A DNA stretch of 64,000 bases from positions 956,501 to 1,020,500 of the forward strand of contig JADANN010000437.1 in NCBI GenBank assembly GCA_018806985.1, read 5' to 3'. The DNA is from Angiostrongylus vasorum (Eukaryota; Nematoda; Chromadorea; Rhabditida; Metastrongylidae). The first letter of the stretch is position 1, and every line of letters begins with the position of its first letter. This document shows positions 23,879-34,879 of this stretch, one piece after another. The translations under genes and the position numbers were made by a program. The notes below the pieces were generated by a model. That model had not been told where the DNA came from, made no database searches, and was given only the letters and a program-made list of their open reading frames with translations.

Positions 23879-24469
23879 CCCAAAACAAATGCGTATGTAG
23901 ATTGGATCTGAGAAGATAAAGTTTCCAATCAGCGAGATGTTGAGAACATTTGTCTTCAGTGTCTCTACAATAAAAAAACTTAAGCTCTTGGCGTTAATCT
24001 ATTTTGTCTATTGTGTATCTGTCTATGTATATCTATCTCTGCCTATCTATCTATATATTTTACAGATGTCAATGTCAGCAATGAGGCAAATATCGCTTTG
24101 AAGTTTCTCTGATATCGTCCAGATTCTTAAAACAGAGGTAGTTCATTACCTTAAGAGGTCCTAGTACGGTGCGTGAAGCATAGTTCCTACGTCCACTTCA
24201 CTAAGCTTCTGCGGCATCAATTGTGCAAGATGTGATCGGATGTTGTGCTACAAAACAAGGCCTCGTAATAGATAAAGCTTTTCCTCAAAAACGGGAACGT
24301 CATTACAATTCTTTTCAATGAAAATCCACTCTAAAAAATGTCTGGAGGTGTCATCTTATCCCACTCTTGCGGATGAACGTCTTCTGTCGTTGTAGAGAAG
24401 AATCGAATCGTTTTTATTACATAAGACAACAGAATGTTAATGGTACTTGTTTGCAAGTTGTTGAATACA
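23879..24469. other. No gene; short ctat-rich tract
   Basis: Contains a small tetranucleotide-like tract (tctatctctgcctatctat) at about 24025-24060. Nothing else recognised. Confidence 0.4.
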
Positions 24470-24930
24470 ATGGCATCTCTATATCGGGTTTCATCATCTT
24501 TGCAATCATTTCCAAACGACAAACGTTTTCATAGACGAGGAAGGTTACGACAAGATGGTACTCCTGGCAGGCGCATATAGTTTTAGACACGATTTGGAGT
24601 TGGTTCATTCTTCAGGATTGCTTTGCAATCCTGCTTTCTCAACTGGATGTGCCTGATACAAGGCCCTGGAAATGAGCAAAATGTTAATCTTCGTAAACAT
24701 CTTCTCAGTATATAACAGGCATATTGGACCATAGTTAACAAGCACCCTTCGCTTATCCTTCTGGGAGAGGATCGAATGGAGCGAAGTCATTTCATATGGT
24801 TTGAAAGAAGAGCACGTAAATTGTGGTTGGCAGCCCGAAACAAGTCGGTTGTAATATTGGCAGGTCATGGAACTGTGCGTCTCTCCGCGCTTGCTATCGC
24901 GGTCCAACTTCAGAAGGTAGAATTCCATGC
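24470..24930 (-). mobile_element. RTE-1 LINE relic (RT palm region)
   Basis: Minus strand carries NYGPICLLYTEKMFTKI, then HPVEKAGL and SKTICACQEYHLVVTFLVYE, matching the NYRPMCLLSEHSKLFTEI, QPVEQAGF and SRVIEVCREYHLPLILTFVD pieces of the long RTE-1 copy. Frameshifts and stops separate them. Confidence 0.75.
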
Positions 24931-25469
24931 AATGCTCTAGCTAGGATTTGGGGTTTGAGACTGGGAATATGGACCGGAAAAATTTTTGGAACAGCACTTT
25001 TTTTCACTTTTTCACAAATTTTTACTGCTTCCCCAGACGCTCAACCGACTTCTAGAGCGAACAGAACCTCTTTAATAACTCTTGTGCGCAAAAAGGTGGA
25101 AATGGGAGGTTTACTGAAACGCGTTCTTTTTCACTCGACTATCAGCTGGACGACAGGTGAGTTAGGTGAATATGGTGGATATCACCAATAGTTTAGGCTT
25201 GTATTGTCCTCCTATGCTTGGTTAACGCCTGAAAAAATCTACAGAGAGGGTAGACCTATGAGTTGTTAAGTAAATGTGGTTGAGCACATTATTCACAAAA
25301 CCAGCATAACGTTGTAAAAAATATTCTAAGATGATGCATTCTTTCCTAAGCATTACTCTAAACATTGACCAACCCACACTCTATCTACGCATAATCATGT
25401 TGCAAATACTTCCGTACAAACAAGTTTTCTGCAAATCTTTGCGTTGAATAACATTTTTTCACAGCATCA
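24931..25469. other. No feature recognised
   Basis: Spacer between the RTE relic and duplication unit B. A 122-codon plus frame (24823-25191) overlaps the relic antisense and has no family signature. Confidence 0.4.
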
Positions 25470-27690
25470 GCGCTCAAGATTTGCAACGAAAGTTGGGAAT
25501 GTGTCCTTTTCCTTCGGAAGTGGGTTACCCATTGATAATTGCGCACTTTGAAGAAGCATAGCCCTTCTGTTTACTAAAAGATACATTCATAGAAATCTCC
25601 TGAGTGAGTTTCCTTCTTTTATTGATGAAAAGGGTCTACTAGCTGCAATCTTTAGCTTAAAAGTACGTCTGACTTATCGTTGAACTCAAGCAAAGGGAAC
25701 AAATCGTTTGAAGGCGATTTTCGTAACCCATGTAATAAAGCAAATCTCCGTTCGAAGAGCCATCGTCTGGTTATAAAAACTCTAGCAAAAAGCTTTTTCC
25801 AGGAAAATAAACCAGCGAAAAAGAGTGCGCACCGAAACCAAAATGTGTGGTCCACCAGCTTGTACATTAAAAATCGGCGCGCGTGTTCGAGAATGGGTTT
25901 AAAAATCCGTGCTGAAACGAAAGTGTAATGCAAAAATCTGCTAGTGGTTTCGAATCTAGTTTTTGAACAGAAAAGCAAAGCAGTCTGTTTGAAAAGAGTA
26001 TCAAAGTACAGATAACGTGGTAATAGACATAGTGCGATTTGGAGAGATAATAAGGGACAAAGGATAAATATCTCGGCGTTGATCAATCCCCGAAAGACGC
26101 GCCATGCATTCGACTTCATTAAGCATCCTTTGATGGTGACTGAATGCATATCTGGCCTTTACAGTGTCTCGTGATGGCCTATTGGTCTATCTAGGCACTG
26201 CATAGGGCGCGGTGATTGATCCCATTTGTATTGCAGGCGATCGATCCCATTTGTAGTGCAGGCGCCTCCGACCACTGCGCTACACGTGACCTACACGTAA
26301 GTGGAGAGATACAAGGTAATAATAAGCATTTCATTTCACCAGTGTTTGCAAATTTTATACTCTTTATTGAGTGGTCATTACACTTTCAAAGTGACGGTGC
26401 AAATCCCATGCGCTTTTGTCCAATGTCAAAAATGTTGCAGAATTGGCGGATGAACGGACTGCCGAGAATCCAATGCGGTCGGAAGCCATAGGACTCGAAT
26501 GGAAACACGGCGAAATAACAGACGTCCCCCGTCTATCTAAATGTTAAAATTTTCGACATATGGAATGAAAAAAATGAGCGGTTATTTGCTCCAAAAAATT
26601 GTAGGGAAGTGGGAGAAATATCAGAATGGATCAATAAATAAGTCGAGAATAGTAAAACCTACCCTATTAACGTAGTTAACAGAGTCGATGGGATACTTTT
26701 TTGTCCCGATTGTAATGTCAAGAGTGGGTGCCGTAGCACTACATTCTATCAGGTATAATTCCTCAGTGACGTTGTACTAATTTTAAAAAAATCATTATAT
26801 TTTTGGTAGTACACTTGAAACCCGGAAGATGTATACCACAGCTCCTGCAGCCTATAGCGAGCTGCTCGATCACATCCTTTGGTCCGCCGATCAGCGAGGT
26901 ACCGGTGTCTGCTGTTGTTTCGTAGACCTTCGTGTGCGTATAATTTCCTATTCCAATAGCAGATATCTGAAAATTTTCATTTCGCAGTAAGCAAAAACCT
27001 TATATTTATTTATGTGTGGGCAACCTTCCTTAAACTGATAGTAAGTTGTAGATGTCAAAGGTTCATATGAGACGACTGGTCCACAGTTTGTAGTGTCAAG
27101 TGCACCGTAAGTGATTAGACCTGACAGCGTTGCAACAGGCTTTCCGCGGTGTTTCATCCAAACAGTGAAGAGTGGGCTATCAAGTAAATCTTAAAAATAT
27201 TGCGTTGACGAAGAACATCATCAATACGCGTGCAATTTTTCAGTGCTACTGTCTCACATTGATTAATGGCATTGAACAGCGGTGACACAGGTTTGCCAAC
27301 AGCAGGGAAAGTGAGACCAACAATGCCATCGATGGGATCCTACAGTAAAAAGAAAAAAACGCTGTCATTCCTAAAAAAATAGAACGGCTTTTTCAAATTC
27401 ACCAACTTCTTCCAGTTCTGAAGATATATGCTTCGCAAGACCAAACGTAGTGTTCGGAACCGCAAGTTGTTGCTCGTCTAATCCACCAAACTGAAACAAC
27501 TTAATTACCTAAACGTAAAGAATATTACGGTGTACCAATGCTGTCGTATCAACCTTCATCACATCAGTTCCGAGAACTCCATATGCCTCTCCCATTTCGT
27601 ATTTTATTCTCCAGGTCTTGTTACTCCCCACGAAGGTACTCGATGAGTCCGGAGTCAAATTTATGCTTCTCAATGCACGACTCACTGGAA
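25470..27690. repeat. Segmental duplication, unit B (partner 10170-12312)
   Basis: Shares 3' flank and seven 3' exons with copy C; see that entry. The Repeat-B following exon 4 (27745) is also shared. Confidence 0.85.
26055..26292 (-). mobile_element. SINE-1 copy with target duplication and rearranged head
   Basis: Minus-orientation SINE-1 (ctcggcgttgatcaatccc, gcgccatgcattcgacttc ... gcgcctccgaccactgcgc). Part of the core is deleted and the B-box segment is duplicated in tandem (gattgatcccatttgta, gcgatcgatcccatttg). Flanking DNA is tggagagataataagg and tggagagatacaagg; the paralogous site in unit C (about 10648) has a single tggagagatacaagg, i.e. the empty site. Confidence 0.88.
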
Positions 27691-27744
27691 TCATTTCTTG
27701 ATATTTTTAACTTGTTGTTTACTACTCATTTTCTAATGGCAATG

Positions 27745-27990
27745 TATGTTGCTAAATATGACTTCAATGTTGCTGAGATATTTGCAAAACCCCCGCACCG
27801 CAGTTGTCTGCAGTGGGGAACGAACGTGCTAGTGTCTTCTCCAGGGGCTAACGTGTTCACCACCAGACCATGCGGATCCTTCGTTCCGCCTCTCTCTCAG
27901 CTGGTTCTATCGATCAGTGCCATCAGCAATCACCCGTCAACGGGATTGATCTGAGGTGCCCAAATGGGCAATGAACCCAGTATCAAGTTT
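27745..27990 (+). mobile_element. Repeat-B copy
   Basis: Begins near aatgtatgttgctaaatat, runs through gttgctgagatatttgc, cagtggggaacgaac, ctctctctcagctggtt, gccatcagcaatcacccg and ends gcaatgaaccc. Orthologous in position to 12318 in copy C. Confidence 0.8.
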
Positions 27991-28197
27991 TGCAAATAAC
28001 TCAGCAACACTGAAGTTACATTTCTTGACATTTAGACTCCACAGGCTTTTACAATATTTTTTGCGAATGGTATCGAAAAGAACTTGCAAAGCATTCAGTT
28101 TTTTAAAAAGCAAGGAAAAATCAAGCTGTCACACTGGTTACTGATTACTGACTTATCCTCAGCATAACTAACTATAATTAACCATTATCTTGCCTTA

Positions 28198-28445
28198 TTG
28201 ATGAGCTTGCACGACGTTACTGCAGAAATCTTTGTCACGGGTAATTTCGGCGCCTCTAGCTTATTTCGTGCGTTGTTCTATTGCAGTCATTCCACCGAAC
28301 AACATGTACTTAACAGTCTGAACGATCTACTACTTTCTGTAGATCTCCCAGGCGTCAACTCAGCGTGCCTGAATGACGTAAAGAGCTGTGCAAAACTAAA
28401 CAATCAGTGGAATACTCCCGTATCAAATGTTGTTCAATTGATCGG
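28198..28445 (+). other. Possible orphan exon, not recognised
   Basis: About 80 codons stay open (pieces: HDVTAEIFVTGNFGASSLFR, STEQHVLNSLNDLLLSVD, VNSACLNDVKSCAKLNNQW) and end at a good donor, ttgatcg followed by gtgagt. Three Cys and balanced composition look more protein-like than neighbouring DNA. No family recognised, no partner exons found; it sits antisense in an intron of copy B. Could be a captured gene fragment or chance. Confidence 0.3.
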
Positions 28446-28479
28446 TGAGTGGGCTCCAGTAAGTCGTCCATTCCTACCG

Positions 28480-30290
28480 GTCACGCAATGGTTGTTCAGC
28501 GGGCTCTGTTCGCACCAGGAATCCGTCGAGCGTGTTATCCTTTTTATAAGGTTTTCGTGGAAAACTTTAACCATTGGGTCGCTCGTCTCCTTGCGGTGTG
28601 TTTGAATCCTAAAGGATCCCAAATCACTAAAGGCTGTTGTCTACAGACTGTCGTTCATACGCATTACGTATCCTGCTCACCTTATTTTCGACATCTTGAA
28701 CTATAGAACGGCGTCTTCGATTTCTAATTGTTGACGTACGTCGGAGATACAGATACCCTCACACACTTTTGTGATACGGTATACTCATAGCGCTGATTAT
28801 CTTTTATCTTGCTTAGTCAGCAAATAGCGCACTACATCCTCGACTCTCCTGAAAGTGCCTTAAGCCGCTCGCTTCCTCCTGGTCAACTCTCGACCCAAGT
28901 CCTTGACCACCTTAACTTTCCGACCTAGATAGACGTAGCTCGAGCATTAGAGCACTAGGATTCATTTCGTTGACCGTGAATGGGGTATAGGTAACGAAAG
29001 CTACATTATTCCATCTCAGTGTTCGCATGACTTTCTCGAAGATGGCAGTAAACAATTATGGTGAGATAGTGTCGCCTTGCCTAACTACTCTTTTGATGTC
29101 GATAGCACGACAGGAAGCACGCTAAGCGATAGTTGCCGATATCGTGGAGGTCACCGTTCTTGAGCATTGGCAAGGTCCAGCTGATCTTCCACGGAGTAGG
29201 GACCTTGAATTCAGACAGGTAATGTGTGAAGAGCCGAACCAATGTGTTTACGAGGATTGGAAGAAGGTTCTTCAGATCTTATCCTGTCCGGACCTCGTGC
29301 TGTTCGACTTTTTGACCGACGAAATAGCATGTCGCATTTCGGAGGGGAGAACCACTGCTACGACATATCCATCCTCTTTTATTTCATATGAGGGTAGGAG
29401 AACGTGACTATTGAAGAGATCTGACTAGTAATCGTGAATAATTTTCTCCATTGACTTTCTGGACGTTGTAACTGTTCCTTGGAGGGCAATTATCCTGATT
29501 ATCTTGGTTTTGTAGTTTGCGAATCTTCGTTGGGCTTGTGAATGCTTCTTTCATCCTCTGTAGCTTCTGCCCTAACTGCTGTTCTGCTCTCTTCAACATT
29601 TCTTTTATTGTCTCTCTGCATTGTTCTGCAAGTTCGGACGTAAGTTGGCGGTTGCCTGCGGGTTTTGCGATTCCAAGCTAACCCATCATCTCGAATGTTT
29701 CTGAAGACGTAAGTCTCTTGGTGACTTTCAAACTCTCAGCTTTCGTAGCGATAACGTTGAGATGTTGAATGGATGATGTTGGGTCCCGATGGAATGTTTT
29801 TTAGACGTTCTTCATGGTCCAGTCCTGGCGTTAAAATCTCCAACGAATCTCCAAAAAATGTGTGACCTTCTCTGTAGAACTTCTCCAAAACGACATAGAA
29901 CGCTTGAGGCTTCTGGTCTTATAATCTTCATCACAGCCAGATGTCGATAAGTAGACGACGGTGATTGCAAAAACTGGTATGCACACATCTCACATCATAC
30001 ATCTCTACCTTCGCTTCCGGTTCCTAGTGGTTCGAATGAAGCCATGTTGATGGTCAAACTCGTGGTGAGGAGAGCTCTGTCGCCGCCTTCTCCTCTATTG
30101 CCGCATTTTCCGAAAAAACAGTTCCGTTTGAGCCAGTCCGACGATGTAGTAGTATGCCTTGTTGCTTGCATTCGAGAAATTGGCCCAGCAGAAGAATGGT
30201 GGCTGTTTTCTAGATACCCCTGAATCTCATGTACGCACAAGATCACTTTTGATTAGCCATTTTACCCCCTATCTGCTTCCTGGAGACGCA
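28480..30290 (-). mobile_element. RTE-2 LINE relic (endonuclease to 3' end, RT core deleted)
   Basis: Minus strand matches the plus-strand RTE-2 at 52264-54545: its 3' end at about 28480-28740, then a jump to the linker/RT-N-terminal segment at 29030-29790 (ttgtccggacctcgtgctg, gaaatagcatgtcgcattt), then endonuclease-side sequence to about 30290. The middle of RT is missing near 28790-29030. Full of stops. Confidence 0.7.
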
Positions 30291-30884
30291 CCGCGTTTTT
30301 GCGACTAACTTTTGTCATATTATATCTAACTTTAAAAAGTTTGCTGAAATCTTCTGCACATAACGATTTTCAAAATGGAGAGTAGTACTTAGCACTTTAC
30401 AGGCAGACAGTATTCTGACGTCGAACAAAATTAGACAGTATACTAAGAAAGTACTCACTTGCTATCTTTTCCCTGGTAACCAAAAAGTTAGAGGATCCTG
30501 TGTCAAGTAGGACGGAAAAACTGCTGGTCGGGTGTACCGACCGTAATGTTGCCAACAAACTCAAAGTCTCCATAGCTGCGCATCTCAACGAAATTAATGA
30601 CGATAATCATTAAATACTTCGTTCAATATATAGTTGGTATAAAAAGTGAGTTATGCGAACGTAGTTAATTTTGATTCATTGATGTTTACGGAGATAGAGA
30701 GAGATAGAGATATAGAGACCCATTCCAAGCCAGCCCGCAGTCCTTACGTAGTTCCCATTTGCGAATACAGGTTCTTGACGTTAGCCACGAAAACGACTGC
30801 CTATAGTTTGATAGCATTCACGGCAGAATTCCTCGATCCGGCTTGGGAATTGATTTATGAGGCAGAATTTCTGTGAGGATCCTG

Positions 30885-32230
30885 CTTGTCAACTCGCTGT
30901 GGCCTCCTTCATTGTATTCAGTATGCTCAAAACGATACTCTTTGTAAGCATTTTGTAGAGCATACTTAACAAGCACACAAGATGCAGCCAAGAAAATTTC
31001 TTTGGTGACCCTTTTTGGCTGGGATGGCCGTGCGCGACGTTCACCACTGGCTTGGGATTTTCTATTTCTGAAGGTAAGAATTCCACATGTGCTGCAGAAA
31101 AGTACATGTAATTTGTGGGATCTAACCTGAAATAAGTAGCCTATGCTATTAAACGAGTCCTGGAGCTCGTGTTTTCTTCTGCAACCCAAAATTCAGAATA
31201 CAGAATCCAAGACGGTTTCTCTCTAGTAGGCATTTCAGGGCTCGAGGAAGGGAATGATACGGAAGAGATTAGTATAGAACTTCTCCATTGTCAATTTCAC
31301 ATCACGGGCGGAGAGCGGAACGCTATAGTCGCTGAGATCTCAACGTCACTCCTTCAGAGTATATCTTGCTTGAACTACTTCCAATAAGTTTTCCTGCCTA
31401 TGATGATGTGCCGTTCTTTAATTGCCGTTTAATGCCGTTGTTTACGCCAAACAGTCGAATATAAGGTGGGCCGGACACGTAATGCGTATGAACGACAACC
31501 GATGGATAGCAGCCGTTAGTGACTGGATTCCTCGAGACGTTAAACGCACTGCAGGAAGACCACCGAACCGATAGTCAGAGTTCTTCACAAAGAGCCTTGA
31601 AGAAAGATATGACGCTCGACGAGTTCCTAGAGCGAGAAGAACCACTGGGCTACTCTTGCATGCGATAGGGAAAAATGGCAGATGCGCCCGCTCGAGTCAC
31701 TCGACGATCAACAGGACTACAGCTAATGCAGGTGACAGGTGGTGCTGATGTAATTTCTTTTGACAAAATTTTCTACACTGGACAATCATTATCAACGTAA
31801 ATGTGTCTCAGTAGGATCAATTTCTGCTTTCTTCGCTTCTCCAGCAGCTCCTTAGTGTAAATGGTGATGCGGTCTGAAGTTATTTGAGGAACTGAGACAG
31901 GTTCGACACAATTTATAAGTCCTTTGACAAGCAGCTCGTAGTTTTCGTTCAGATGTTCTTTTACCTGTTAGTAATATAGCTAGAGGATTTTATTGAGAAT
32001 ATCCTCGATGTGCGCGACTTGTTTTTTCTTTTCTTCTGTTTGTGAGAATGTGGTCAGTCTCCACATGTGTCGTGCGGTTAGGAGATTCCCATGTCTATCA
32101 GCGAATTTATCTCTTTTCCATGGACGAAAGCACATGGTGCGTGAGGAGTCTCACAAGATAGTTCCCATTTTTCTTTTGTTCTCCTTTTCTAAATTCACTT
32201 ATACTGGATTCATTTTCGTTGCTCCTTCCT
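30885..32230 (-). mobile_element. RTE-1 LINE relic, interrupted by RTE-2 3' end
   Basis: 30885-31390 matches the RT N-terminal and linker part of RTE-1 (gtgcgcgacgttcaccactgg; ggaacgctatagtcgc). 31775-32230 matches the endonuclease C-terminal part (aatttctgctttcttcg, gatgcggtctgaa, gaggaactgagac, ggttaggagattcccatg). The two halves are continuous in the 37.5-40.6 kb copy. Confidence 0.75.
31440..31750 (+). mobile_element. 5'-truncated RTE-2 insertion nested in RTE-1 relic
   Basis: Plus strand, nearly identical to 54240-54545: gtgggccggacacgtaatgc, gacaaccgatgga, agtgactggattcc, cactcgacgatcaac, ending in acaggtgacaggtg. A short 3' fragment like this is the usual product of incomplete reverse transcription. 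It splits the RTE-1 relic, so it is the younger event. Confidence 0.8.
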
Positions 32231-32700
32231 AAACTAGCAATGTGTTCTGTAAGAACGAATTTTCACGACTTTCGTTTCAGATTACATCCTTCAGCTAGCT
32301 ATAGAACGAGTGCATTTCGCTCCCATCAAATGTACCCGGTAATGATACCAGCTTTCCTTTTACGCAGAAGTTGTCGGGCCTAGATGAGCTTTGTGGTGTA
32401 AGCTTTCTATCTTTACAATTCATCTTAAAGCGATTACTAAGTCAGAGAGTTAGATTTCCAAAGGCGTAAAACATTTTCGGCAATGGGTACGAAGCAGAAA
32501 AAAAATTGATAGGGTCTATAGTGGCAAAGCTGTGACCAGAAAATATCACTATCCACTAATGTTTTTTGGATGTTAAATCAAATTAGAGAATAAACAAGAA
32601 AACAGTAAACAATCTATTCGCCAATGTGGAACACAAATTCTAAAGCCATTCTATGGAAAGAAACTTTTCTTGAACGTGTTTATATTGTTGAGCTTACACA
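32231..32700. other. No feature seen
   Basis: AT-rich intronic or intergenic DNA between the RTE relic and the foldback element. Confidence 0.4.
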
Positions 32701-32721
32701 AGGCTGGTAAAGATGTTTATT

Positions 32722-32753
32722 CGGCTAACGTTTCGACGTCTTCGTCAGGGCCT
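32722..32753 (-). ncRNA. Hammerhead-like motif, degenerate, left tip
   Basis: Minus strand GGCC / CTGACGA / A / GAC-GTC / GAAAC / GTT / AGCCG. Helix II has no loop and the first helix I pair is A-C, so probably inactive. Confidence 0.3.
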
Positions 32754-33014
32754 ACGATCCTTGTCGATGGTCCACAGCTGTTCCTCTTCTCGATTGGGCG
32801 TCTCTGCCTCGCATCGAAGTGGATCTTCCTCAGCTGACCATCTCGAATAAGCCATACTCATCTGGCGACGCTCTTTCATACAGAGCGGTTGTTGTTGATA
32901 TGATTAATATGATATGCTCATTTGAGACGTTTAACTGAGGAAGATCCGGTTTGATGCGAAACGAAGACGCGACGTCTGGGAAAGGAACGGCAGTGGACCG
33001 TCGACAAGTATCGT

Positions 33015-33052
33015 CGGCTCTGATAAAGATGAAGACGTCAAAACGTTAGCCG
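33015..33052 (+). ncRNA. Hammerhead-like motif, right tip
   Basis: CGGCT / CTGATAA / ...GAC-GTC / AAAAC / GTT / AGCCG. Helix I is a perfect 5-bp pairing whose bases differ from the PLE copy at 4739, i.e. compensatory. The core has two substitutions (GA to AA, G12 to A), so likely inactive. Confidence 0.35.
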
Positions 33053-33534
33053 AATAAACATTTCTATCAACTTATTGTGAGCTAAGAAATATAAACACAT
33101 CTTTGTTGTTATACTACCAAGGTTAAATGACGATCAGTTTCAAAATTACTCTTTTTGAACTTTAAGCTATAGAGGACTGGTTCTCACCTTCTGTTCAATA
33201 GCGATTAGAGATGTAGAGCGATGCGCATTACGGTTCTTGACGTAGGCTGAATACTCTCCGCGTTCGATCATTTTTATCTGTTAGAAGTGACCACTTTATT
33301 TGATCAAGTTAGATGTCTTCCTTAACTAAGCTAGATATTAGTACCATTTTAGGTTTTCGCCATATCAGAGGAAGTCGAATAACAGCTGCATTAATAACAT
33401 CGAGAATAGTTAGGAGAACCGCGATCCGCATTGTAATAAAGAAAGTACTCATTGCCTGAAACCAGTTTTCAGATCTCCACTTAGCGTATCATGGACAGAA
33501 TTCTGAGTATATTCGAGTTAAAACAATAAACGTA

Positions 33535-33810
33535 AAGCACTCAGCGTCGATCAATCCCTGAGGGATGAGCCATGCATTCGACTTCATTAAGCATCGTTTG
33601 GAGGTGATTGAAAGCATATCTGGCCTTTACAATGACTCGCCGTGGCCTACCTACCGATGTAACGAGCCAGTGCTGCTATACTCCCAGACAAGTCTTGTAC
33701 AAATTTGCCCACGCCGGAGGGATGGAATGCTTGCTGGGCCATGGGCGCAAGGATCGATTCCACGTGTGTTTTGTAGGGCGCCTCCGACCACTGCGCCACA
33801 CGCCACGTGG
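33535..33810 (-). mobile_element. SINE-1 copy
   Basis: Minus orientation: gcgtcgatcaatccctgag, gagccatgcattcgac, cccagacaagtcttg, gccggagggatgg, aaggatcgattccacgtg, ctccgaccactgcgcc. Confidence 0.85.
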
Positions 33811-34879
33811 CCTTATATTCGAGTTAAAAAGGATAAAGCTGTAGAAATAGTCGGATGGGGAAAAAACTTGCTAAGCGATGTTTCAAGCGGTGTTATCAAA
33901 ACAATGAAGTGAACAAGAAAATGTTCTCTGATGCTAGATGGAAGTAGCGTCGATGTTGTTTAATCCATTGTTTCTAACCTTATCGAAAGCATCCTTTATG
34001 TGCACTTAAACTGATATAATTCATGGGTCTGACTCTGCTCCAAGGCAAAAGATGTAGTCTTGTGTGATTAATTAAGAGAGAACTAAGAAAAAATCTGCAT
34101 CTTAAAATATGCAGTCGAAGTGTTAACCAAGAACTTTGTTCTTTCGTTTCGGAGTGCAACACTAGCAATACGACTCTCTGGTAAAAAATTAACATAACTT
34201 CGAACAACTTAATACTTCAATGGCCAGTCCTCACTGGTTGTGCGGGCATCAGCAATTTCACCACTTTCTCGGAGTTTTGCTGGTTTAGCCATTGTGTTTA
34301 CCTGCACTCTTGAGGTCAGCCTGGCCAAAGTCTGCCCCATGTCGTCATCACCATAGGCAGTCGTAGCCCTCATGGATCACAGGGAGATTTTGCCACCATG
34401 CGACCAGTTTGAAACTAGGAGTATAGCAACTATTGCCAGAATAGTTACTATTCTTTCATCTTATCCTAGGTTTCTGTAGTAACCACATTCGTTGTTCCTC
34501 ATATCGCTTTGCAATCTTGCAGCATGTAAATGTTTTCACTTCATTCTGAGAAAGTTTGCTTGTCACAAACATCCTTTGTTATCCAAACTGTTTTATGCAA
34601 TCGGAAGCTTTTTGTGTGTTGATTCTGTTCCATCATCATCACGAGTGCGATAGCACAAAGAGCATGAAGTCCTTTAGGAAACCGTCCTCAGTCATCTGAT
34701 CTGATCACGAGGGAGCTGGATGCGGAAGTCGACGAGTGTTTGCGGTAAAAGTTCTAGACCTGTACCAGAACACCGTTTCCTCCAGAAGGCATTTAAATAT
34801 CTCCGTGAGTCAGTATCGTATTCGCCTCCTTAAGGCCTCCTGTTCACCATATGCGATACACCATGTAGGTAAACCAAGG
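33811..34879. other. No gene recognised
   Basis: Upstream side of copy B and spacer. A balanced-GC stretch at 34230-34430 (cgtcatcaccataggcag...) looks different from its surroundings but shows no open frame or repeat partner in the window. Confidence 0.35.

Larger units (their letters stand above)
32709..33060. mobile_element. Small foldback element with hammerhead-like arms (PLE-derived?)
   Basis: About 350 bp that is almost wholly an imperfect inverted repeat. Left arm gtttattcggctaacgtttc, cgacgtcttcgtcag, ctcgcatcgaagtgga, tcttcctcag; the complement of the right arm repeats these with scattered changes. No coding capacity. Both tips carry the hammerhead-like motif and TTTATT/AATAAA, as in the arms of the coding PLE at 3890-4835. 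Confidence 0.65.
26386..33431 (-). pseudogene. Pepsin-like aspartic protease, copy B (full length, broken)
   Basis: Exons: 33431-33345 (signal peptide MRIAVLLTILDVINAAV), 33277-33188 (MIERGEYSAYVKNRN), 30583-30459 (first active site DTGSSN), 27684-27554, 27490-27407 (FGGLDEQQLAVPN), 27339-27258, 27189-27029 (SPLFTVWMKHRGK, GLITYGALDTTNCGP), 26966-26837 (second active site ADTGTSLIGG), 26776-26663, 26536-26386 (HWILGSPFIRQFCNIFDIG, TGA). Shifts: extra T before LLDTGSS, extra C before SSSTF, one base lost after EQLAIG, and an extra G in GGGGG of the last exon. The text after DTGSSN (FLVTREKIA) has lost W-I-P and the Cys, and the acceptor just before the ATG is AC. The large introns hold an RTE-2 relic, an RTE-1 relic with a nested RTE-2 end, and a PLE foldback. 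Probably dead; both catalytic Asp codons survive. Confidence 0.85.

Noticed and set aside
25652..26149. 165-codon minus-strand open frame
   Set aside because: Lies in duplicated 3' flank and runs into a SINE-1; the paralogous region at 10.3 kb does not keep the frame.
32709..33060. Classical DNA-transposon MITE
   Set aside because: Inverted ends match PLE terminal motifs (hammerhead-like core plus AATAAA) and no TA or 8-bp target duplication was found.
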